Source of the DNA: Corythucha ciliata
Taxonomy: Eukaryota; Arthropoda; Insecta; Hemiptera; Tingidae
Reading direction: 5' to 3'
DNA length: 64,000 bases
NCBI GenBank assembly: GCA_038030265.1
Contig: CM075938.1
Coordinates: 5,433,009 to 5,497,008 of the forward strand
Below, piece by piece: positions 9,797-23,196 of this stretch. The translations under genes were made by a program, and so were the position numbers. Numbering within the stretch: position 1 is the stretch's first letter; each line of letters begins with the position of its first letter. The notes under the pieces were generated by a model. The model made no database searches, had not been told where the DNA came from, and was given only the letters and a program-made list of their open reading frames with translations.

Positions 9797-10429
9797 CTGT
9801 AAACAGACGAACAAAGAGAGTTGTGAAAAATCAGATCGGAGTAAAGGTCTCGCTAATTAACGTAAGGCAAAGTCAGTTTTTTTTTTTTTTTTTTAAACCT
9901 TTTTAGATTAAACGATCCAAAGGGAACACCCTAATTGCGGTCGACTTTAATTAAATGATTTAGTTTACTGGAAAATTTCTTCCACTAATGAAATACTAAC
10001 CCCTCCCCCCACCGTTCATTTCACCTATCGACCTTTTATCAACCAAACTTGGTAAGCCTGAATGCATCACAAAATGAAATCTAAATCAAATGGTACGTTA
10101 ATTATAAAGATTCAGTTAAAAGCTAGTGACAGCTGATGAAGAGCTTTTCATTGTAAGAAAGAGTGATGGCAATGAAGAGGATTACTCTAACTAGAAAGCT
10201 ATTCCGACCTTGAGACGAGGTAACAACAGATGGCGTAATGGATAGGTTCCATGGTTTTCTTATAAAGGGGCTTAATAATAAATAAATTGTTGGCAATCAA
10301 TGGCTATATGTATTTGGAGATTATTGAGACGAAATGGAAAGTTATGTGATTCATTTTATTCAAACTTGTGTTATTCGACTAGTGATGAACGCTTAGCTTT
10401 TCTTAAAATGGACACTTTTAGCAGTTCAG

Positions 10430-10566
10430 GGGGCTTATTCTCTAACAACAAGCAATATTTTTTTCGCCAGCCATGTGTCTATTTCATTCATTTGTTTGAA
10501 GAAAATTAATGAAATAAACATATGACTTCGAAAAAGCTATTGCTTCGGAGTTTGAGAATAAGCCCC
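10430..10566. mobile_element. Foldback MITE, GGGGCTTATTCTC ends, CAG duplication
   Basis: Terminal inverted repeats GGGGCTTATTCTC and GAGAATAAGCCCC enclose 137 bp. Partial pairing continues inward (AAGCAATA and TATTGCTT). The element is flanked by CAG on both sides (10427-10429 and 10567-10569), a plausible 3-bp target duplication. There is no coding sequence, so it is non-autonomous. Confidence 0.65.
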
Positions 10567-13500
10567 CAGGGGTTTGTGATGATTGCATCATCTGATTGCA
10601 TCAGAACTCAAAGCACAAGCAATAATAAACCAGAATAGCGTTCAAACATTTACAATTATTGCCGAATCATCAGTATATAATAAACGACAACATGAAATGT
10701 TCCACACAATGAAAGAAGCGACCAGGACAACGAGCACAATAGGACTTGTACTATAGCCCTTGTTCCTCCCGACGTTATTTCTTGTATAACCGAATAATAA
10801 TACTCCAAAGAGAAGGTGTAAATGCCGTCACTCCCGCCATTGTTTCTCAATGGCGTACAGGGGGTTCTCGGGTCTCTGCTTAAAGCCTTTTGTTTTAACG
10901 CCCTGGCGGGTTTTTGTGGCACCATTTAACGGTCTCCTCGCTTCGCATGATAAAGCGTGGACAATTAAAACGTAACGACTCTCCCACCCACCCCTGACGT
11001 TCACTCCTCTGTGCACTCCGTCATCACCGAGGTTTAATAAAACATTCATTTAAGGGCAGGTCATCCTAATATAACTCTGTGATGGAAGAAAGGCGAAATA
11101 TAGAAAATTCCATTGATAGTGGTCCTGCTTCCTGTGCAGGGGAGCATACGCAATGAGGAAGTAACATAAAAATAAAAATCGCTGGAAACTTTTTTTTTTC
11201 GAAAGAAAATGACTAAATATGGCCAGGAATTGATTATTAGTGCCTAAATGATTGATTTCGATTTATGGCGAAATAATAAAACCTGCAATTCTTTTTTGTT
11301 TCCTTAAACGACCGGTCTCTTACTCGTGACGTAGTTAAGGGGTTGTGACCCTTCCCAACCCTCCGCATCATGGCCGTTATCATGTCTTGCCCCTTCTCGT
11401 CCTTCCCATTCTTTCAAGTCCTATTGTTTGATTTTTGGGAAGCTATTATGAAGGTCATGCGAATGCAGTTATTACGTCATCAGTCTATCTAGCCTATTTC
11501 AAATGGGTCCCGCAACCCAATAGTTTTAAAAATTAATAAAAAAAATATAGGGCCTGATTTTATTTGAACGGATCGTGTTTTCATGAGTTTTGGTACCCAA
11601 GCTATCACGACAGCATGTTTTTGGAAAATGTGTTACTTCCTCATTCAAAATTATTGTAGTAAAATAAAAATGCATTTCAGATACGATTTGGATAGGTACG
11701 AGATGTTGACCCCTTCAAAATTCAATTTCGCGGGGTTGGTTCATAAGAGACTCATTGTGCTAGAAAGAGAAAGAAAAAGTGAGAGGAAGAAACCACCAGC
11801 GCTGCTACTGTGTTGGTTGCTGGTGGGCGCGTGATTCACTTATTTGCATCCTCCTCTGCAACGGCTCCGAGCTCGGGCCAGGTGCAGGAGACCCAGCGAC
11901 GGCAAATCCTCCTTTTGGTGCTCATTATACTATACCCCCCCCCCCCACGGATTATCTTTGCACTTCACAGGCCGTTTCGGTCCCGCGACCGTCGGGATGT
12001 CGGGGCGGACGGGAACACCCATACATCACATACAAAGCCGACGAGTCTCCGCGGTTTATGGAGGATCAACTACTACGATATTGCACTACTGCTAGAGATG
12101 AGTTCAGAAGCCACCTACGCCCACTGTAGCCGAGAAATGTGTCTGTAGTGATAATTATTTTTGTCCCTCATGTCCCACAACCACCTATACTCCCGAATAC
12201 AATTAATCAATTTATCAACGTCTGTGGTAAACTCTCCACATCCCTCACTTTGGTTAGCGAAATAACCGCAAATGCAAAGTCGGACGAATCCTGATGAAAA
12301 TTTCAAATTAATTTGAACGGTCGAATCGTTCTGACGACGACGTACGTATTCCGACGAGTTACTTGCATGCGATTTCTGACGAAAATGTGTTCTGACGAAT
12401 TCGCTTAAACAAACAAACATGCTTTTCAACGAAAGTGGTTACTATGGGAGAGAAATCCTCGTCAGAATACGTACGGGGAACAAACTCGTCAGAACAAAGT
12501 TTCGACAGAAATCGTATGATTTTTGTTCGAGCCTCCACGAACTTCCAATTATGAAAGATCCAATCTGTTTCATAGAAGAAAGAACCAGAGGGGCTTGTTT
12601 CCACCTTGTTAGTAATATTTTTAAAAACTTCTAGAGAGTAAAAAATTATGCAAAATATCTCACAGTATATGATACCAAATTTTCACATCTTTCATCTAAA
12701 AGTGGAGTAAACGCGCGCTAGACATTGCGACGAACCGACAATAAATAAAAGTAAAAAATGGGAGGGGGGAAGGATATTATCGTATTCCTTCGGGCTGAAT
12801 TCTTTCCTTCTTTTTTCGCGCACATTTCCGTGGTTACCAATTCTATTGACATGCAATCCTATTATCACCGAGAAACCATCTTTTCTCCATTTGCCTTTCA
12901 TAGGGTCTCATACCTTCATCGAAACCGACTTCCTGGGGACAATTTGGAAGAAGGAAAAGGAAAGGGAAACGTGCATGGATCGGTCTACAGCGGCGAGACG
13001 ATATAACCCTAGCTTTCCTTCGGTACAAAACGAAAAACGGGGTGTGATCAATTGCCAGTTAACAAAACGTTAGCCTCCTTTTATTCCCCTCCAACCAACA
13101 AGAGCGTTAGCAAACAGAATAACGAGCTTTGAGATTGAGTTCACGGAAATTCCGAGAATTATCGCATCTTGATGTGCTATTTTCAATTTTCTGGCTAGGG
13201 GGCAGCGATTAAGAGGAAATAGCGAATCAAAATGGATTGTATCGAGATAGAATTGATCCCTCCTGTGTGTGAAACGAATGCTACCGAGTCTCGCTTACAA
13301 AAAAAAATAGTCACCCCAGGCTAACACCATTAGAGTCTGTCTCTCTGCACCCCCTCCCTCTGCGTATTCGCCAACTGCCATCTCTTCTCTAGCAACAAAT
13401 ATATTATTTTTGTTGATTTAGAATTTTTGGTAGTCTCCCTGGAAGGGGTTTACATGTATTTGTTACACGGCCAAAAGAGGAACACTCCAAAGTGAGGACG

Positions 13501-16500
13501 AGGTTTGTAGATAAGCCACGTGTGCGGTCGCTTCGCATTTGTACGTTACACATTTTACCCCATTTTTCATCTTTTTCTCCCTTAACAATCTCGACAATTT
13601 TTTGTTCTCAACCTTCGAACGGTCATTTTTATTTGTTCACCTTCATGAAAAATTTTGAAGGAAATCCTACATGTGTGAAATAATGGCGGGGCGGGGTTCG
13701 AGTCTGTAACGGAGAGCTACTGGGAGTTATGGCAGCTGAGCTGTCAATAAAACATGACAGAACAATGATAGTTTTAACTCCAATTTATCTTGTATAAATA
13801 TGACGTCACTCACAGACGGGTATTGACGATAGTCAGCTGGGCTTACAACCCAATAAATCAGCACGATAGCAACGTGTAAAACATCAATATTGATTTGTTC
13901 AAGCATTTGATGAAATGTAAACTTAAGCACTCCCCCCCCCCCAATCAGGCAGCAGATCCAGTGCAATCCTTCTATGGTTACGTCAAAAGCCCACGCTTGA
14001 TCCCTCACTAACGCCTTTACACATATAATTACTAACGTAAGACAGAAAACCATCTTTATCTGACATCTCATTCGCCAAACCAAAACTAATGGTTTCCTCC
14101 CCACAGTTAACATCGGTAAGCCCCTAAATCAATCTCCATTCAGCTCGTTTGCTATCCTTTTACTATTTCAACTGAGAAATAATTTGACTGGATGCTAAAG
14201 GCTTTTCCGATTGCTTTTTAAGACAATTCTAGGTGAAGCCTTTTTGGATTAGCTTCAGGCAATAGAAGTAAATGTTTTGCCTTGTGGTGAATATGTACAT
14301 ACCGGCCTGAGTGCAATATGTATCTCCACTGAAACAAGAGCCCCCGCCCTCCGAGCCTATAACTTTTATGGCACCACATAGGGATATTGTAATTAATGCC
14401 ACCCGCACCTGCGAAAGATTTATTAAATAACTTTGACAACAATGTCACTCCCCCACCCCATTCCTTCACTCTAAAATCTCTTCGCGCCACATCCTCTTTT
14501 AAAACTATGTTTAAAAACGTTTTTACAACTCCAAGCGTCCATAACCCTTTCAGAACGACAACGTTGGTTTTATTAAAAAAAGGAATGACCCAAATGGTAT
14601 AGAAGTGAAGGGGTAACAATGTTGTGTGGCCAAAGCATTGCGGTCAGTTCCTGTTTATTCATTCGCCCACGGGCGTGCTAATTTTACTACTGTTTCTCAC
14701 TCACTCTCTCTCTCTTTTTTTTTTTAGTTCCACCACCATTTTCTCCGCTGACAACGCCATTTAACAATATCCCCCGCCGCCAAACTTAAAAACCATCAAA
14801 CTTGTACAGTACTGTACCATACAAAGCGAGCACACACTATAACCCGACAGTTGACACCACTCACGATCTGAACCTGAATATAAACCCCTCCCCCTCTCAT
14901 AGTCTAACTTGGAGTTAAAAGCTCGAGCCACTCCACTTTCCGACAACATAACTTGCCCCCACATACTACTACACTGTTCCATGTAAAATAAAACGTTGAT
15001 TACAACTCTTATTTTTGTACCTATTAAAATAATATCATTTTATGGTGGGGTTGAGTCGATATATCTCGAGCAGGTCCCGTGAATTATGTGAAATGAATTC
15101 TTCGCCCGTTTCCGCCCTAAGTAATACTTATTTTGATCGATCAACGACAGAAAACAACAACCAAAGTCTGATTTAGTTTAAACTTTCGAAATACATGTAT
15201 ATACCTAATTTTATTACTATCAGTGGCGGATTTACGGGGTGGGGGTTTGGGGTCAAAAAGGGATGGGTTTTGGTCTGCCAGTCGGTGATGGCCACCAAAA
15301 AAAGGTCCCAAAAACTTGCAATTAAGTGGATCGAGACTGGTAAAAGTAAAGTTAGGTAAATGTTGAAGTTTCGTCTGGTGGGAAAAGATCATAGCTTGGC
15401 AATGGGTTGTTAAGGTGGGTGTTGGGCGAGATGTACCTATGCAATTATGCTCAAGAGGCAAAGAAACTTCAAAATGTTTTCCCTCGTTTCGTGCTTTTGA
15501 AGTCTCCCCCTCCCTATTTGTCAACCACGCACGTTTGAGATACGTAGTGCGTATGTTTCTGTGCTGTGTGTGGAACGGCCATGGGGTACATTTTTCCGTT
15601 AATGCTCTTTTTCATGTGGTTTAAAAATTATTTTTCTCAAGCTAGGAGCTTTATTTCCAGGATTTTTTTTTTTGAGAGAGAGAGATAGTTTTCCAGAAAA
15701 CAGTGCCTGTTTTTAATTAACACAGCAAACATTTTCTAATCCTACGTGAAATAACTAATAATGAGATGTGTTGAGCATGGCCTTTAGCGTGGCAAACAAA
15801 GGAAAAATTGAAATTGCAACCATATAGATGATTGCAGAATACAACCCATTTTAAGCCTCCATCTTTTTTTTCAATGGATTTGGCTGTTACAATTCCAAAC
15901 ACGGCTCGTAAAATCCGCCAACATCCTTTTTTCAAATAAAAAGTAAGAAAAGAAAGAATTCTTCAGACGAAATATATTTTTTCGTCGAGTTTTTCCCCAA
16001 TGTCTCGTTCTCCCCCCGCCCAACTAGCCGGTGGTGTGGTGGAGGGGACTGTCAGAGGTCAACGCGGAGACAACGAAAAATGTGAGAAGGAAAATGCACG
16101 ACGCTAGTATGAAAGAAGTGAACACAACATGAGTCGTATTTATGAATTATTGCCATTCTGCCAGAAAGAAAGCTTGTCATCAGGTCAGAGATGACTGAGT
16201 GAAAGAAATTTGTAACGTGGTTGAAATAAAAAATATTGATCAGTAGCTCAGAGCAACTATACGACGCGTTGGTCACGTATAGCGCATAGGCGAGGAATTT
16301 GAGGAGAACCACTGCGTTGGATTAATGGACAGTTGACTGAACTCCCGATACGATCGTTTCAACGTGTAAAAAGTCCCGTAATATACGTGTGAAGTATGTG
16401 CTAACGGTGAAGGAACGTAGTGATAAGTTCCTAGGCATTGTCACATTTGTTTCTCAGATTTTTCCGTTGTTTTGCATTAATGCTGGAGGACCTCGACTCC

Positions 16501-17683
16501 GCAAAGAGGACCATGTCCCCACAGTGCCTCCCTGGATTCACGACTGGCCTTAATCATTCCACCCAAACTCAAACATTTCCATCTCGTTTCACTGCTTTAT
16601 ACGTGCACGCAACGAAAACGAACGTGTATGAACACAAAAATGCACAGATTTGTCCTCGTAAAATGAGAGTTTTGTCCTTGTAAAAAAACAACTTATACAA
16701 GTTGCAAAATCAATCGATACGGCCATTTATTTCTTTTACTTTTTTAAAATGCCAGTCGTGTTGGGGGCGCTCCTACCTCTGTCCTGTCAGTAAGTCAGGT
16801 CTTCGACTGATGTTGAATGGAGAACGTGCCCTCTTTCAACCCCACACTGTATGTATCTTCGGCGAACTCAGAGCACGAACAGCATAAGTTTCTTCCCTCT
16901 GCATCAGTCAAATAAATTCCCTCCTCCGCAATTTTCTGTCTGAAATCATTCTGTTATGTTTCGATAAAAACTTGCGGGGTCCATAGGGAAACCGTAAAAC
17001 ACTGTGAAAAGAAGGTTGTTAATTGAATCTGGGAAAACTCTTTGGATGGGCTGTTTATTTTAAACATATACATTATTTTAGTATTTTTTAAAAGCTAGGT
17101 AGAAGGATCCATGAAAGCTTTTAATAAGGCTCATGAGTGCTCAATTTGTTAGCTGTTTTCTAATCCCGTAATAAAAATTACTATGTCAACCTTCAATAAA
17201 ATAAAATAAATTATTCCCAAAGGCTGACACCCTTCATGACTTTTTCCTCGCAAAAAACCTATGAAATTCCCTCTCTTAACCATTCGTTGGGTGGAGGAGG
17301 GAAGTTGTAGCTCATATAACAAGGCCAGATTTAATGCTTCAGGAGCACTTACTGGAAAACGGTTGTATGCGTAGTGTGACTGCAATCCTTTTAGTCGTAT
17401 CTTTTTCTTTCTCCTTTTTGCTGGTGGAACAAACCGGGACATATACACTTTTTATTGCTTCCTCACCCCGCCGCCCAACATTATGTGTATTGGAAAGTCC
17501 ATAAGTTTTCCGTCTGGACTTCCTCAAATAATTTTACCCCCGTCTGATAATAATCTCAATTATGGTAGGGTTGAAGGGTGAGAGAGATGGAGTCCGAGGA
17601 TACAAATAAACAAAAGATTGTAGCTTTTCTTGCCACACATTAATATTATTTTCTAGGAGAACCAGCCCAAGAGATTTTCTTAG

Positions 17684-17965
17684 TTTCAAGTTGAATCCGC
17701 CTATCTATTTGTTTCAAGTGGTGAAGTTTTCAACCAAAATTTAAACAAATTTCTGGACCACTTGAATAATCAAAATCAAAATAACAAATTCACCGAGGAA
17801 ATAGAAAATGAAAGACAACTTCCTTTTCTGGAAGTCCTAATACTCATAAGTAGAAAAGAAGATGGATTCTTAGGACACAGCGTCTACAGAAAACCTACTC
17901 ATACTGATCCAAATGATATTGAAAACCACAGTGCCTTCAGCACAAGCAGAAAAAGAAGAAGTTGA
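17684..17965 (+). pseudogene. Penelope-like reverse transcriptase fragment
   Basis: The open frame from 17684 to the stop at 17965 encodes FLDHLNN, then KFTEEIENERQLPFLEVLI, then GFLGHSVYRKPTHTD. These match the C-terminal part of the reverse transcriptase found in Penelope-like and related elements, which typically read LPFLDVL...GSLGHxVYRKPTHTD. The catalytic YVDD region should lie just upstream, but the frame is closed by a stop at 17681. After THTD the expected YLH segment is lost. The piece is a truncated, inactive remnant inside the CadN intron, in the opposite orientation to the host gene. No GIY-YIG endonuclease was found downstream. Confidence 0.75.
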
Positions 17966-18344
17966 AGAAGCAACAATACAAGCCAAATAAACCATCGAGG
18001 TAGGAACAAGTGGAGAGAGAGAGAGAAATAATTTTTTAATATAGAAACATGTGAAGCCGGGTTTTCCGCCATTATACACCTACTGTTATCACTCGCCTGG
18101 AGAGGACGGGAGGGGGCATGGGAATTTTTTCACTGATCTGTATCAAATAGTCAATGTTTTTGTTGGTGAGTCATGATAACAGATGGTGTGTTGTAATGGC
18201 GACCGGCTTCACGAAAAATGCGTTTCAATCCTCCACTTGTTCCTAAAGTCTGTCCACTTAGTGATGGACTCTCGCCTTCCCCGAATTTAGTGAAATGAGC
18301 TTCCCCTTTATCCCTTCTACTAAAAATAACGCACCGGGGGGGGG

Positions 18345-18597
18345 GGGGTGATTCTGTAACTTGCAAAATTTACGTGTCGTAAAATGGAAGAAGGGCGAGG
18401 GGAGGTACCTCGTTGTCATGGTTTTTACGATACCTAGTGAAATAAACTGCGGAATTTTCACGCGAGAATGTGTGGTCTCGAAGAAGAAAATACAAATTCT
18501 TAACAAATGAGTGGAAAAACCAAGGCAACGGGATACATCCTTCCCCCCCCCCTTCCCAGTTACGACACGTAAATTTTGCAAGTTACAAAATCACCCC
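18345..18597. mobile_element. MITE with 38-bp inverted repeats (GATTCTGTAACTT family)
   Basis: Left arm 18345-18382 and right arm 18560-18597 are inverted copies differing at one position. They include TGTAACTTGCAAAATTTACG and its complement. The outer edge merges with a 13-G run on the left. The interior has no coding similarity. The terminal word GATTCTGTAACTT recurs in the element at 35058-35195. Confidence 0.75.
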
Positions 18598-21096
18598 TCG
18601 GGAATGATTTCAGAACAAATGATCACTGTGTAGCGTCTATACGTAACCATAGTGCCCGAAGAAAAAGTTTGTTGTTGATCAGTTGTTATTTCATTAAATA
18701 TTTTTGGTGGGAGTGAACAAATCGAACTATCGAAATGAAGCAACACGTTCGAGAGTCCATCACCATTCTTAACGTTTTTCATTTCAAGAGAGTGAATCCG
18801 TCCTCGTTAGCCTAAAAATTCCGTGCATAAATACTAATAAGGCACCAATTAGACAGACCGTGTAATTTAAGCGCATAAAACGAGGACGCACTGTATAAAT
18901 ACAGTGCATGGTTGTGTGAAAAGAAGGGGGAAAAGTGTAAAACATTATACCTCCAGTTTGCTATATTTCCTCCTCGCTTTAAATTGCGTACAATGGCCTA
19001 CAGTTGTTTTCCATCCGCCTCACTCTTTTGAAACCCTGCACCACCATCAAAATTCCTATTGGCGATTGTAGCTAAGGGGTACGATATCTTGCGGCCTTGC
19101 AGAGAAACATTGAGTCCGGTACTCCATGTACCCCGGTCCGGTCCGGTTGTTTCGACCATTTTGCTGAGCCCGTGCCGTTCTCTGTGCACTAAAACAAAAC
19201 GGTGAGCTGGCGAGTACCAATTAAGAAATGATAAGGAGCTCGTCGGATGTCCCTCAAGGGTGAATCCAGAGAAAACTGCGGTATCTTCGGTTGCACTTCC
19301 CGTCGTAACCGAGACACAACATTGTAATTTCATTGTTTCCCAACAACTGAGGGTTCATCGGTGTCAGTTATCAATTAGCCCAGTGTTGGGAGAAAGTCAA
19401 CCGCCGAAAGGCATTGGAGCTTGCTTGACGTTAGAGTACAAATGTATCAGAAACCATGTTCTTCTGTTCTCGTCAGTTTAGGCCAACTGACTACTTTTTT
19501 CCCGGTATGTTGCGGACGTTGACCACGAAAAAACACTGTACAAAAACACAAAACTTGTTCATTATGCGGGGAGTACCGGTTTCATCATCACACGACACTA
19601 GCTACAATCGCCAATACATCAATCAAACTTGTCTTCAAAATACCTTAACCTTTTCTTTGCCCAATATTGAGAATACTTTTTTTTTCTTTCTAACTCCTTA
19701 CAATGGTGTTTTAGAGGAAGACACCCATAAGAAGAGAGGTATGAGGCGGAACGATACTTTTTATTCGTAATTGAAGCTAATTTGGAATAAATAGGAAATT
19801 AATTAATTGATTGCCTTTTTTAACCGCTTACAATGAGCTTCATGATCCTCGCTTTTCTTCCATCCACTGCATCTAGTCATATTCAAGTAAGTTCGTTAAT
19901 CAAATGAGTTTTGCCCGTAACCCCTTCCCTCTTTCACTTGCTCTCTTCGAAACTTTTGTTTCAGTTTTAATTAGTTTCACAGCGAAACCACCGAGGTCCA
20001 TAATTTCAACCGCTTACCTCATGTTTCACACTTTCTTTACTGATATGTCTACTCTGTAGGCTTGTACACCCAAAAAGTCGGCCTATTTTGTGTCACAGCT
20101 GAAAACTGGGAAATGTGCGTTTTCAGGTTATTTAAACCCTGTGAGATGCAACGATTTTTTCGTACGACCTGTAAAGAAAGCACAGTTCTCCGAACCCAAA
20201 ACCTCTCAAGAAAGAAGAATGTACCATACGCGTATGTTAGAAGCGTGTGATATAATATCGCACGCTGCTTCATGCCTTCTCCAAAGGTGACGATTCCATG
20301 AGCGGTAGTTTACTTATAATTAATGATAAAAAATTTGCTTACAGTAATTATCAGGGAAAAAATTCTGCAAATCGTAGGACGAAAAATTGCGTTCACAACT
20401 ATTAGAGCAAAAATTGAAATATCGTTGCTCGCGTAATTGCCTCGCTCGGCTTCATCTCACTTGTCAAACAACGCTCGCACGATAGTTCTCACTTTCTGCT
20501 CTTGATATGAAATATAATATTTCCACCGAGTCATTCATCCATGAAAAGAAGGCCTATAAAGTACAGTACGGCGCAGTGTCTCTCCCCCAAATGGAACAAG
20601 ACCAGGAGGAGTAACTGTATTCATACTATGCGGATATTGTCGATTAAATTAAAAGATCCGATGGTAGGAGGTGGGGGTGTAGGATAGGTGGAATGAAATG
20701 TGCTATAACATGCTAGAACGCCCTGTTGTTCGTTCCATTGCCGTTTCACGCATGAAGTCGATACACACACCCTCTAAGGCGCCCATAAGCATATCACGGT
20801 GGAACTTTTCAACCTTGTTGGTATTAGCCTTAATTTTTGAATAGCCTCTCGCACTCTCCCTCCTATCTTCCCTACCTAATTCTAGAGTCGGGGGGAATAG
20901 GCTGCCATTCGGATCGAGGGATGCTCATGGGGCCCTAATAACGGTTCTAAGGCAACTTTCGATACTACGTATTTTTGAAGCCGAAAAATTGAAATTGACA
21001 TAACTGGTTTCCCGGGTAATTTTTCATGGTACATGGGTAACTTCCATGGAAATTTCGGCCAAGTCATTGCTCAGGGTGAACATTAAACTGTAGATC

Positions 21097-21494
21097 CCAG
21101 CGAGCACAGATAAATAATAGAGGGAGCGTAAACAAAAACAAAAAACAAAAAACAAAAAAAACAAAATGGGCACACTTCCCCTTCTCTAGGAAGCCAAATA
21201 GTGGGGTGAGAAAACTATTGGAAACAATCATACAAGTCAAAGCACTGAAATTTGGAAAATAATTTAAATAAAAAACTGCTGCGTTTGCTGAACGGTAAAA
21301 CGGAATTGACAGCTGAAAGTTTCATCTGCGGTAGATTAGCTTCAAATTACATAGTAAAAACAAATGTATGGGAAACCTCATCCAACACTTTTTTTTCTCC
21401 CTAAACTAGGCACTAAGAGAGGGGGAAATGAGACATACCTTGCATCACATTTTCTACTAATACACTCCCTCTATTTCTTATCTGTGCTCGCTGG
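21097..21494. mobile_element. MITE with CCAGCGAGCACAGATAA inverted repeats
   Basis: Left end 21097-21126 and right end 21465-21494 are inverted copies of about 29 bp (CCAGCGAGCACAGATAA, then ATAGAGGGAG). The element is about 398 bp, AT-rich and non-coding. It abuts the next foldback element within a few bases. Confidence 0.7.
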
Positions 21495-21500
21495 CTGAAA

Positions 21501-21730
21501 CCAACGATATATAAAACTGGATTGCTCACATCGGACTGGTGGGGCGTGGAGGAGGCAGGTCGTCCCCTGATAAACAATCACCCTGTCCCTCTCCTTGTGT
21601 AGTTATGGCAACACAACTCTCTTCCGGTATTTACTTTGAAACTCCACCCCTCTCATCCACTGTGGGAGCTTATTTGATGGCTATTCTTTATCAGCAGTGA
21701 TGAGCAATCCACTCTCTTATATATCGTTGG
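21501..21730. mobile_element. MITE with CCAACGATATATAA ends and CTGAAA duplication
   Basis: Perfect 14-bp terminal repeats CCAACGATATATAA are followed on both sides by a shared GGATTGCTCA block. The element is flanked by CTGAAA at 21495-21500 and 21731-21736, consistent with a target duplication. It is 230 bp and non-coding. Confidence 0.75.
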
Positions 21731-23157
21731 CTGAAACACATGATTCTTGATAAAATAGTCACATTATCGATAATCAATGCCGGAAGATCCCACCTAATTT
21801 TCGTGCTTCACCGTCCATTTCCAAGAAACGGAAAGCAGATAAGGAACAATTTGATAGTTTCCCGCGAGAATTAGCGATTCAAGATATCGACTATGTTTCT
21901 GTGGAGGTGTGTTAATTTTTAAAGATTTGCAGCTCTTATTGAAGGAGCAAAAATGGAGGTGCCAGCATATGCTTCCTCTCTCCGCAAAACGATTTTTAAA
22001 AGAACAAGATCTGTCTATCCGTCTTTGGTAGGTATGAACTCTTGGATGTGAAGTTATTACGTTTGCGTTCGAATTATATACTTTTTAACAGCACTCACCT
22101 AAAACAAAATGAGCGCGTGAAGCTTTCTCAGTTCAAATAGGATAATTTTCAACTACAATTTCGCTGGGGTATTAAATCAGACTGTTTAGTATGAAATACA
22201 CGTTTGTTACAAATTCAAATATTTGCTTTTCCTTCCGACGTTTTGTATCCGTATCTTAACAATTTCCCATGTTAATCACAAGGACGAATACTAATCCGGA
22301 ATTCAAAAAGCAATGAATGTTCCTTGTTTCCGCTGTCATTTACTTTTCCGACAATCGTAGCGGTATAACATGTGAAAATAGAACGCTAACCCACACCCGT
22401 TCTTGAAAATAAAATAAAAACCTACCAACTACTTACCCATGTGTCTTGTATGGAAAATGAGGAAACTTGTCCTTTTAAGGGGCAAGTGAAAGGGAACGCT
22501 GTGCAACTCGTTCCGTTTTGAAAGGAGGAGGGTGTACACTTCTCCTAAACTACCTAAGAAATAAATTCTCAAGTTTTCCCCCTCTCACAACCGTTTCACG
22601 CTTCCTGCTATTGTTTACCCTGCTTAAAGTTCGAACATGACGCCTTTTATTAAACCCAAACTATCCTCGTTTTAAAGTTCAACGATTTTGCCGTGAAAAA
22701 CATCCTTGTAATGTATGTGAATTGTGAATCATTCTGTATGAAACTTCCAAGTCACCTTTTCGCGTTAACCTCTAACCACGCTGCAGTAACGCGGTTTGGT
22801 TTAAATTTCTAAATAATCGTTAGAGTGGTGACTGAAGAGTAGGTATCGAGTTCATGCAAACATGTCGAACCATTCAATTGAGAGAAATACGCGTGTATAT
22901 GCGTGCAATGGGAGAGAAAAAAATGATTCGTTTTCGTTTCTCAACAATTCATGAAACGCTCAATAATGTTGACATCCTCGATTGCCCTCTGTCATTCTGA
23001 TCTTGAGTAGATTTGCCAGCCAAAACTTGATTCAAAAGTTAAAACTAATGAGAGAAAAACGCCACTGGCTCAGTATCAGATGAATAACCGCGTAAACGTA
23101 CACCTTGCGAGACAATTTACGTTTCCCTCAAGCACCCACGAGACCCCTTTTCCACCT

Positions 23158-23196
23158 GGATCCTCTGAGTTGGACCTAGTCCAACCAAGAGGATCC
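23158..23196. other. Short stable hairpin with BamHI-site ends
   Basis: GGATCCTCT pairs with AGAGGATCC, and TTGGAC with GTCCAA, around a 3-nt loop, leaving a symmetric 3x3 internal loop. The whole is 39 nt. It may be the core of a palindromic repeat. No function is assigned. Confidence 0.4.

Noticed and set aside
13690..13710. GGGTTCGAGTCTG, resembling a tRNA B box
   Set aside because: No A box, acceptor stem or cloverleaf could be found around it.
18998..19333. 111-residue minus-strand frame with ordinary-looking composition
   Set aside because: It has no recognisable domain, and the region has an inverted GGCGATTGTAGCT pair (about 19058 and 19600), so it is more likely part of an old transposon. 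Too weak to annotate.
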